A stretch of 12,761 bases of DNA from Oceanospirillaceae bacterium UBA7410 (GTDB lineage Bacteria > Pseudomonadota > Gammaproteobacteria > Pseudomonadales > Balneatricaceae). Shown one piece after another: positions 6,820-12,761 of this stretch (its first letter is position 1; each line of letters opens with the position of its first letter). The notes beneath the pieces were generated by a model. It was given only the letters and a program-made list of their open reading frames with translations. It did not search any database and had not been told where the DNA came from. Both the position numbers and the translations under genes were made by a program. The stretch covers positions 1 through 12,761 of the forward strand of contig DKMQ01000097.1 of the NCBI GenBank assembly GCA_002470565.1, written 5' to 3'.

Positions 6820-7866
6820 TTACAAACGCTGTAACGTTTTGTAATAAGCTTTTACTGCTACCAATCGACATAGCTGTTCATCTTGAAGTTGAAGAGCTTG
6901 TGCAGTTTCATGGGTAATTATAGCCTTGTTATTATCGTCAAATGAGACTGATGCTATAGTGCAGCGAAAATTTTCTAATTGTGTATTACTGATTAAAAAT
7001 AATTCAGCATTGTCTTTAGTTTGGGCAATTTTAGTGTGAAATACAGCACTATTTTTCACGGAGCTCACATGGTTTAGTTGAGATTCAACCGTGGGGCCTG
7101 CATCAAAAATATCCACATAACCCATGTCTTGAAACCCTTCTTTCTCTAATAAGCGAAGTGCTGGGCGGGTTTTTTCATGAACATGACTAATAACAGCCTG
7201 AGCCTCTGGACTAAGCAGGTTCACATAAAGTGGGTATTTTGGCATCAACTCTGCAATGAATACTTTGTTGCCTAAGCCCACTAAATAGTCTGCTTGCTTA
7301 AACTCCATGGAGAAAAAATGCGTCCCTAACCAATGCCAAAAAGGGGAGTTACCGCTAGCATCATTTACCCCACGCATTTCTGCGATAACCTTGTTACCAA
7401 ATCGTTGCGCAAACTGCGCCATAAACAAAAACCGACTCTTAGATAAAAGGCGTCCGTTAGTGCCACAACGATGGGCTTCTTGTAAAAATAAGGTACACAC
7501 CTCAGCAGAGCCAGTGTAATGGTTGCACAAGGTGAGCACTTCCATTTTGTTGTGAACTTCTAAAGTAGGCGAGGCATGAACTACAGTTTGCCGATGGTAG
7601 TGATAAAGTGGCGCCCGCGTGCCCACACTCGCTTCAACAGCGGTGGTGCCAATCACTTCGCCAGTGAGCGTGTCTTCAAGCACAAACAAATACCCTTCGT
7701 CATAGGGCTGGGTAACCGCTTTTGAAAAAGAGGCAACAGAACGTGCAATTTTGGCATTGAGCACATCGCGATTAATGGGTAAGGAGGTAAAGCCTACACC
7801 AGAATCCACTGCTATTTGATACAAAGCGTCTTGGTCTTGCGGACCAATGGGACGAACAACCAACAT
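6820..7866 (-). CDS. astA: Arginine N-succinyltransferase
   Basis: A 348-residue protein matching arginine/ornithine N-succinyltransferase, which transfers succinyl from succinyl-CoA to the alpha-amino group of arginine as step one of the AST pathway. The N-terminus MLVVRPIGPQDQDAL and GVGFTSLP (23-30) are typical, followed by VIGTTAVEASVG (71-82), NGRLLSKSRFLF (137-148), the long conserved run IAEMRGVNDASG (161-172), FIAELMPKYPLYV (203-215), and EGFQDMGYVDIFDAGPT (243-259). Length equals the family norm. The other pathway genes (astB, astC, astD, astE) are absent here, so it is an isolated copy or serves another route. The gene is 67 bases after panE, with a possible promoter between, and 18 bases before the ThDP-enzyme gene. 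No clear Shine-Dalgarno precedes the ATG. A related acyl-acceptor other than arginine cannot be excluded. Confidence 0.88.
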   Translation of the reverse strand: MLVVRPIGPQDQDALYQIAVDSGVGFTSLPINRDVLNAKIARSVASFSKAVTQPYDEGYLFVLEDTLTGEVIGTTAVEASVGTRAPLYHYHRQTVVHASPTLEVHNKMEVLTLCNHYTGSAEVCTLFLQEAHRCGTNGRLLSKSRFLFMAQFAQRFGNKVIAEMRGVNDASGNSPFWHWLGTHFFSMEFKQADYLVGLGNKVFIAELMPKYPLYVNLLSPEAQAVISHVHEKTRPALRLLEKEGFQDMGYVDIFDAGPTVESQLNHVSSVKNSAVFHTKIAQTKDNAELFLISNTQLENFRCTIASVSFDDNNKAIITHETAQALQLQDEQLCRLVAVKAYYKTLQRL

Positions 7867-7899
7867 AACGGTTTAGCCATCTGTAAGGAGTAATAGCCT

Positions 7900-7930
7900 A
7901 TTATAAAGCGAGTAACCTATTCAAAGACAA
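7900..7930 (-). promoter_or_regulatory. Possible sigma-70 promoter upstream of astA
   Basis: On the minus strand a perfect TATAAT (7905 to 7900) lies about 33 bases before the astA ATG. The best -35 candidate is TTGTCT (7930 to 7925), but the spacing is 19 bases, longer than optimal. It would let astA and the genes after it be expressed independently of panE. Confidence 0.35.
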
Positions 7931-7933
7931 GGT

Positions 7934-8917
7934 TTAACTTGCACATATGCGCCGTAAATCTTCGCAAACTTGTTTGTGTCCAGCACAAGGTAAATGATAC
8001 AGCGCACCTTGGGCGATAATGTAGCCATTAATAGATTCAATTTCTGTGGCACGACCGGCTTGAACGTCTTGTAGCATGGACGATTTATTGAGTGCTGTTT
8101 GCTGCAAAATTCGCACTGCTGTATTTAATAAACCTTGGCCCATGGGCTCTATACCAAGGCGAGACATGACGTCTTGGGTTTCTAAGCATAACTGTTGAAG
8201 GCGAGGGCGACCTTGAGGATGATTCATTAATTCACCGTTAGTGCATTGGTAAATAGCTGTTAGGGCGTTAATAACGCTGTTAATGGCGAGTTTGTGCCAC
8301 ATGGGCGTGCGAATGTCTGTGTGCCACACCAAATCAACACTAGGTATGCTAGCTTGTGCTGGGTTGTTCTGGCAGGTTAATAAGCTTTGAATAGGCGAGG
8401 GTATTTGTGTGCTCAGTAAGTGTTCGCTAAAGCACCCTATTAAAGTGTCGCCAAAACCTGCCCGCACAACATCAAATGGCCCTTTTCGCCAGGCTCCATC
8501 GGTACTGATTGCGCAGTAGATATTTGCTTTGGGAAGCCTGCGTTGTAGAGTTTGAGCACTACCCATACCATTTTGCAACAATATAATGATGGCATCATCT
8601 GCTATAATTTTGCGCCAAGGCACTATAGCCGCTAAGGTGTCTTGGGCTTTGCAGCAAACCAACAGATGTTTTATTTTTGTAAGATTAGAGTTGCTTGGGG
8701 TAAGGTTACTTGGGATAAAGGCCACAGGTTGAGTGTGCGTATTACATTGTTGATCCCACACATTAATGCCACCTGCGCCAGTATATTGCTCAAGCTGAAC
8801 TGTGTCTTTTAATAATAAAGTAACGGGCACGCCGCGCTCTATTAAAGCGCTAGCCCAAAGGCTGCCAATGGCACCGACACCACAAATGTGCCAAGGGTAG
8901 GATGATAGATGGGTCAT
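7934..8917 (-). CDS. panE: 2-dehydropantoate 2-reductase (ketopantoate reductase)
   Basis: A 327-residue NADPH-dependent reductase converting ketopantoate to pantoate in pantothenate/coenzyme A synthesis. It shows the dinucleotide motif GVGAIGS (13-19), K90 in CCKAQDT, NGMGS (116-120), the catalytic lysine K209 with following asparagines in WHKLAINSVINALTA (207-221), and the C-terminal SSMLQDVQAGRATEIE (279-294) carrying the substrate-binding serine and E292. It has the two-domain layout and a length slightly above the E. coli enzyme. It is divergent from yajQ, an arrangement shared with E. coli. Upstream of the ATG at 8917 no good ribosome binding site is visible. Other ketopantoate-reductase-like dehydrogenases exist, but the residue set and context favour PanE. 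Confidence 0.88.
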   Translation of the reverse strand: MTHLSSYPWHICGVGAIGSLWASALIERGVPVTLLLKDTVQLEQYTGAGGINVWDQQCNTHTQPVAFIPSNLTPSNSNLTKIKHLLVCCKAQDTLAAIVPWRKIIADDAIIILLQNGMGSAQTLQRRLPKANIYCAISTDGAWRKGPFDVVRAGFGDTLIGCFSEHLLSTQIPSPIQSLLTCQNNPAQASIPSVDLVWHTDIRTPMWHKLAINSVINALTAIYQCTNGELMNHPQGRPRLQQLCLETQDVMSRLGIEPMGQGLLNTAVRILQQTALNKSSMLQDVQAGRATEIESINGYIIAQGALYHLPCAGHKQVCEDLRRICAS

Positions 8918-8972
8918 GGGTTACAATATTACCATTAAGAGTTATCCCGTATATTAACAAAGGAATTTACTA

Positions 8973-9455
8973 ATGCCATCATTTGATGTGGTTTCTGAGC
9001 TTGATAGTCATGAAGTGTCTAATGCCTTAGACCAAGCCAACCGTGAAGTGACTACGCGTTTCGACTTTAAGGGCACTAATGCTCGTTTTGAACAAGGTGA
9101 AGACCTTGTCACCATGTTTGCAGATGTAGAGTTTCAGTTGCAGCAAATGTTACCTATTTTGCATGAAAAACTCATTAAACGTGGTGTAGATATCCGCTGT
9201 TTAGAAGCTAAAGATCCAGAAACCACTAATATGAAAAGTCGCCAGATCATATTAATGCGCACAGGTTTGGACAAAGAATTAGCTAAAAAAGTAGTGAAGT
9301 TTTTAAAAGAGAAAAAAATTAAAGTGCAAAGCCAAGTGCAAGGCGACCAAGTGCGAGTGACAGGTAAAAAGCGTGACGACTTGCAAGAAGCCATAGCTTG
9401 CCTGCGCGAAGGTGAGTTTGATTTGCCTTTGCAGTTTAATAACTTTAGGGACTAA
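8973..9455 (+). CDS. yajQ: YajQ-family nucleotide/cyclic-di-GMP-binding protein
   Basis: A 160-residue YajQ (UPF0234) protein, full length for the family. The N-terminus MPSFDVVSELDSHEV, the segment TTRFDFKGT (27-35), and the C-terminal LPLQFNNFRD are diagnostic. The protein has two similar alpha/beta subdomains. Family members bind nucleotides and, in Xanthomonas and Pseudomonas, cyclic di-GMP; the role in this organism is inferred only from homology. AAGGA (8960-8964) lies 8 bases before the ATG. It is divergent from panE across 55 bases and followed at 81 bases by an MFS carrier gene, with no convincing terminator between. Confidence 0.95.
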   Translation: MPSFDVVSELDSHEVSNALDQANREVTTRFDFKGTNARFEQGEDLVTMFADVEFQLQQMLPILHEKLIKRGVDIRCLEAKDPETTNMKSRQIILMRTGLDKELAKKVVKFLKEKKIKVQSQVQGDQVRVTGKKRDDLQEAIACLREGEFDLPLQFNNFRD

Positions 9456-9536
9456 TCCTTCATGAAGGCTGCGGCTATCTTTACCTGGCCTTCACATTTG
9501 CCTACCTAGCCAAATAACACCATGAGCTAATGAAAT

Positions 9537-10769
9537 ATGTCTAAACCTGTCAAGCTACTTAGTGTAGTAGTTGTTTGTGCTTGTGTATTGCTGGCAATAA
9601 ATTTTGGTATGCGCGCATCCTTTGGCTTTTTTATGGGGCCTATCTCTAGCCACTTTGGTTATGGGCGTGAAGTTTTTGCTTTTTCCTTAGCTTTGCAAAA
9701 TCTATGTTGGGGCTTGTTTGCACCTGCTGCTGGCGCTGTTGCTGATCGTTTTGGCACTACTAAAACCATTTATATAGGCTCAGTAGCTTATGCCTTGGGC
9801 TTGTATGTTACGGCAACAGCTGAAAACTATTGGGGGCTAAATATAGGTGCTGGAGTGCTAGTAGGCATGGGTATTGCTGGCACTGGTTTTGGTGTGGTTT
9901 TACCCGCTTTAGCTAGAATGGTGAGCGAAGAAAACAGAGGCTTGGCGTTAGGTTTAGGCACTGCTGCAGGTTCGGTTGGCCAGTTATTAGTGATCCCCCT
10001 TGCTCAAGAATTTATCACAGGCTACGGCTGGCAAATCACCTTAATGATATTGGCCGCAGGGTCTTTGTGTATGGTGTTGCTGTCTAGACCTTTCAAAGGT
10101 GATATAAGTCCTCCTGCAGTCAATGCTAATGCAAAAGATCAAACGATGTTGGAAGCGGTTAAAGAAGCCAGCGGACACTTGCATTACTGGTTATTGATCG
10201 CAGGGTTTTTTGTGTGTGGTTTTCAGTTAGCTTTTATTACTGTGCATATGCCTGCCTATTTGTCTGACCATGGTTTTGATACTCAAGTGGCCGTAATCAG
10301 TTTGTCACTCATAGGTTTGTTTAATATTTTTGGGTGCCTATTATTTGGCTCTTGGTCGGGTAAGTATTCTAAAAAAAATCTGCTAGGTATCATCTACTTA
10401 TTTCGAGCGGTAGCCATTGCTGCTTTTATGCTAGCCCCTATCACCACCACAACGGTATATTTGTTTTCTATAGTGACAGGCTTTTTGTGGCTAGCAACTG
10501 TGCCACCTACGTCTGGCCTTGTGGCGCAAATGTTTGGCTTAAAACACATGGGCACCTTATACGGCATCGTCTTCTTAAATCACCAGCTGGGGTCTTTTTT
10601 AGGGGTCTGGATAGGCGGTTACTTGTATGACACCACAGGCAGCTATGACAATGTTTGGTGGTCAGCTGCGGCCATTGCCTTAGTGACTGCAGCTATTCAT
10701 GTGGTCATAGATGAAAGGCCTGTAAAGCGCTTGAGGAACGTTAATACACCAAGCCCAGTAACGCCTTAA
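9537..10769 (+). CDS. MFS transporter, monocarboxylate carrier-like
   Basis: A 410-residue inner-membrane carrier with about 12 hydrophobic segments split by a hydrophilic loop near residues 187-212. An MFS motif-A variant, GAVADRFGTTKT (66-77), follows TM2. The opening FGMRASFGFFMGPISSHFG and the motif FLNHQLGSFLGVWIGG (347-362) are characteristic of the monocarboxylate/oxalate-formate antiporter-like branch of bacterial MFS proteins, so a small carboxylate substrate is plausible but unproven. It is not E. coli YajR despite the similar position next to yajQ: the C-terminal YAM domain of YajR is missing. Only a weak ribosome binding site precedes the ATG. It ends exactly one base before the convergent trhO stop codon. 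Confidence 0.85.
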   Translation: MSKPVKLLSVVVVCACVLLAINFGMRASFGFFMGPISSHFGYGREVFAFSLALQNLCWGLFAPAAGAVADRFGTTKTIYIGSVAYALGLYVTATAENYWGLNIGAGVLVGMGIAGTGFGVVLPALARMVSEENRGLALGLGTAAGSVGQLLVIPLAQEFITGYGWQITLMILAAGSLCMVLLSRPFKGDISPPAVNANAKDQTMLEAVKEASGHLHYWLLIAGFFVCGFQLAFITVHMPAYLSDHGFDTQVAVISLSLIGLFNIFGCLLFGSWSGKYSKKNLLGIIYLFRAVAIAAFMLAPITTTTVYLFSIVTGFLWLATVPPTSGLVAQMFGLKHMGTLYGIVFLNHQLGSFLGVWIGGYLYDTTGSYDNVWWSAAAIALVTAAIHVVIDERPVKRLRNVNTPSPVTP

Positions 10770-11759
10770 TTACTGATCTCGTTGTATTTTCTTTTGTTGG
10801 GCCTTAGCTTCGCGACGGGCAGCAATGGTGTCTATGGCATCCGCACCCATATGGGCTTCACCGCGCTGTTTGGCTAGTTGCATCTGGTGTTGACGTTCTT
10901 TAAAACGTTCTCTTTGCTGGGGGGTATGTTGGTCAAAACAGTGTGGGCAGCTAATGCCTTCTATATACTTATCGCTGGCTTGCTCTTCTTTAGTGATGGG
11001 CAGCCTGCAAGCATGACACTGGTCGTATTGACCTTTTTCTAGCTGGTGGTTTACCGTCACCCGGTCATCAAAGACAAAACATTCACCTTGCCAAAGTGTC
11101 TGCTCTTCTGGCACTTCTTCTAAGTATTTTAAAATGCCACCTTGTAAGTGATATACCTCATCAAACCCTTGTTCCTTTAAGTAGGCTGTTGATTTTTCAC
11201 AACGAATACCGCCGGTGCAAAACATGGCCACTTTTTTGTTAGCTTTAGGGTCTAAGTTGTCACTGACATACTGTGGAAATTCACGAAAATTAGTGGTGTT
11301 TGGGTTTAATGCGCCTTTAAAAGTGCCCACTTTTACTTCGTAATCATTGCGTGTGTCTACTAACACGACATCTGGGTCTGATATAAGGGCGTTCCAGTCT
11401 TGGGGCTTCACGTAAGTACCCACCACTTGCTTAGGGTCTATGCCTTCCACACCCATGGTGACGATTTCTTTTTTTAGTTTTACTTTAATACGGTTAAACG
11501 GATTACTTGTTTCAAAGGACTCTTTGGTAACAATATGGCCAAGACGGCTATCTTTTGCTAACCAAGCCATTAATGCATCAATACCTTTGCGGTTAGCGGC
11601 TACAGTGCCATTAATGCCTTCTGAGGCCAAAAGTAAAGTGCCACGGATATTGTTGTATTCCATTACTTTTAGTAAGGGTTGGCGCAGGTCTTGAAATTTT
11701 TCTAGGGTGACAAATTTATAAAGTGCACAAACAACAATTTGAGAGGGGTCTTGGGTCAT
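10770..11759 (-). CDS. trhO: tRNA uridine(34) hydroxylase (rhodanese family)
   Basis: A 329-residue TrhO (formerly YceA), which makes 5-hydroxyuridine at the tRNA wobble position with molecular oxygen, on the way to cmo5U/mcmo5U. The N-terminal domain includes [15 protein letters not shown] (40-54); the rhodanese domain (about 125-220) includes [17 protein letters not shown] (134-150) and the active-site loop CTGGIRC (181-187, catalytic C181); the C-terminal region has CHAC (248-251) and CPHC (271-274) cysteine pairs and a basic tail rich in R, K and Q. AAGGA (11766-11770) lies 6 bases before the ATG. It appears monocistronic, convergent with the MFS gene without a single intervening base. 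Confidence 0.95.
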   Translation of the reverse strand: MTQDPSQIVVCALYKFVTLEKFQDLRQPLLKVMEYNNIRGTLLLASEGINGTVAANRKGIDALMAWLAKDSRLGHIVTKESFETSNPFNRIKVKLKKEIVTMGVEGIDPKQVVGTYVKPQDWNALISDPDVVLVDTRNDYEVKVGTFKGALNPNTTNFREFPQYVSDNLDPKANKKVAMFCTGGIRCEKSTAYLKEQGFDEVYHLQGGILKYLEEVPEEQTLWQGECFVFDDRVTVNHQLEKGQYDQCHACRLPITKEEQASDKYIEGISCPHCFDQHTPQQRERFKERQHQMQLAKQRGEAHMGADAIDTIAARREAKAQQKKIQRDQ

Positions 11760-11907
11760 GGAAAATCCTTAGCGAGCCGAAACGTAAATCCGGAGCTTTA
11801 GAAGCATTTGCATCTGTATTGCAAAAACCTCAGTTTAAGTAAAGGCGCCATTTTACTTGATAAGTAGGGTGTCTTTCAAATGTTAACAACCAAATATTAA
11901 AAGCTGG
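11760..11907. other. Intergenic region between trhO and the EamA gene
   Basis: These 148 bases hold the trhO ribosome binding site next to its start and must hold its promoter. Possible -35 elements on the minus strand (TTGCAA, TTTACT) lack a convincing -10 partner at proper spacing. A weak AACCA/TGGTT repeat lies just after the EamA stop but has no T tract. No small gene is seen. Confidence 0.4.
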
Positions 11908-12761
11908 TTAGTGAATGACGGCGTTGTTTTTAGGCTGTACTAGCGCCAAGCCCGTCAACATGAAGCCAAGGGCCAGCCATATCAGAGGACCATGCCTTTC
12001 ACCAAGAATGATAATACCCAAAAATACACCTGATAAGGTCACAATATAAGCCACTTGGCTGGCAAACACTGCACCTGTTCTGCCTACTAACCAAATGTAG
12101 CCGGTATAAGTGATGACGTGTAGCAGGCTATTCACCAAAATAGCCCACTCTACAGAAGTCCATGTTTGAGTTAAATCCACCCATGAGCCGGTGGCCAAAG
12201 TGATAGGGGTGCAGATGATTAAACCAATAATAGACGCCCCTTGTAGCGTGGTTAGCGCATCAATTTTTGGTGGGGTATTGTGGGCAAGGTAACTGCCTTC
12301 TACGCCATAAAAAAACGGCGCTACCAAAGCTAAGAGCATAAAAAAGCCAACACCTTGATGAGTAAAGTCTGCTTTTGGCCCAAGCACTAACATGATGGCT
12401 ATGGCACCCAAACCTATACCTAGCATGCGAATGCCGTTGAAACGCTCACTTTTAATCACTAAAGCAACTATTAGAGCAAACATAGGCACCGTAGCGATGC
12501 CTATGGACAACAACCCTGCGGGCAAATGCGCAGCAGCGATATAGGTGAAAGTGTTAGGCACGAGGGTGCCTATTAAAGCCACTACGGTGTAAAAACGTAT
12601 ATGCAACCAACTCATAGGTAAGGGCGCACGTTTCAAGCGAGCCACAAAACTAAGTAACACTGCACCTAATAACAATTGCCAAAAAATAAGGCCTAACGCC
12701 TGATGTCCAGTGGAAACCACATGTTTAGTAATAACAATGGTGCTGCCCCATACACTGCCTA
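11908..12761 (-). CDS. EamA/DMT-superfamily transporter, N-terminus outside window
   Basis: An inner-membrane transporter of the drug/metabolite transporter superfamily with two EamA repeats; at least nine hydrophobic helices are in the window. Second-repeat marks include LHVITYTGYIWLVGRTGAV and the terminal FLGIIILGERHGPLIWLALGF. A GTG at 12720 could be read as a start, but the frame stays open to the window edge. The codons before it read WGSTIVITK, the typical end of the first EamA helix (WGS motif), so the true start lies beyond 12761 and the gene is partial here. Substrates of this family (metabolites, amino acids, drugs) cannot be predicted from sequence. It is followed downstream by trhO on the same strand, 148 bases away and probably with its own promoter. 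Confidence 0.85.
   Translation of the reverse strand, partial: GSVWGSTIVITKHVVSTGHQALGLIFWQLLLGAVLLSFVARLKRAPLPMSWLHIRFYTVVALIGTLVPNTFTYIAAAHLPAGLLSIGIATVPMFALIVALVIKSERFNGIRMLGIGLGAIAIMLVLGPKADFTHQGVGFFMLLALVAPFFYGVEGSYLAHNTPPKIDALTTLQGASIIGLIICTPITLATGSWVDLTQTWTSVEWAILVNSLLHVITYTGYIWLVGRTGAVFASQVAYIVTLSGVFLGIIILGERHGPLIWLALGFMLTGLALVQPKNNAVIH

Noticed and set aside
9457..9493. Perfect 12-bp palindrome CCTTCATGAAGG and an overlapping GAAGGC/GCCTTC repeat after yajQ, as a terminator
   Set aside because: The palindrome has no loop, the second stem is 6 bp with an 18-base loop, and no T tract follows.
12701..12720. GTG at 12720 as the start of the EamA transporter
   Set aside because: The frame continues open to the window edge and encodes the conserved WGS segment of the first helix, so the gene is truncated by the window.
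1..12761. Mobile element, CRISPR array, phage genes or tRNA genes
   Set aside because: No transposase or integrase frames, terminal inverted repeats, regularly spaced repeats or tRNA cloverleaf patterns were seen on either strand.

Overview
The window looks like a chromosomal stretch of a marine-type gammaproteobacterium, perhaps in or near the Alteromonadales. The basis is its moderately low G+C, the divergent panE/yajQ pair (a gammaproteobacterial arrangement also seen in E. coli), an AstA of the gammaproteobacterial arginine succinyltransferase type, and TrhO. No tRNA, rRNA, CRISPR array, insertion sequence or phage gene is visible. The organism call is inference.

Left part (1-2309, minus strand): a two-gene operon encodes a single-domain rhodanese and a class I SAM-dependent methyltransferase. 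It has its own promoter, overlapped by a perfect 10-bp inverted repeat, and a rho-independent terminator. Upstream lies a class V aminotransferase that resembles aspartate/serine-glyoxylate aminotransferases, especially BhcA of the beta-hydroxyaspartate cycle.

Centre (2310-7866): an IclR-family regulator is divergent from the aminotransferase across an AT-rich, palindrome-bearing region. Tail to tail with it, on the minus strand, runs a probable catabolic operon: arginine N-succinyltransferase (AstA), a 555-residue thiamine-diphosphate enzyme, a GlcG/HbpS-like small protein and an M20D amidohydrolase. The aminotransferase and regulator resemble the first gene and the regulator of the beta-hydroxyaspartate cycle, but the dehydratase, aldolase and iminosuccinate reductase genes are absent. 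My working idea is a different amino-acid or N-acyl-amino-acid route: amide hydrolysis, transamination with glyoxylate, then a ThDP-dependent step on the 2-oxo acid. The substrate cannot be read from the sequence. This is the part of the window most likely to hold something undescribed.

Right part (7934-12761): ordinary housekeeping and transport genes. These are panE (ketopantoate reductase), divergent yajQ (nucleotide/c-di-GMP-binding protein), a 12-TM MFS carrier, trhO (tRNA wobble-uridine hydroxylase) abutting the MFS gene stop to stop, and an EamA/DMT transporter that runs off the right edge.

No gene-free stretch exceeds 300 bases; the longest is the roughly 230-base gap between the aminotransferase and the IclR gene.
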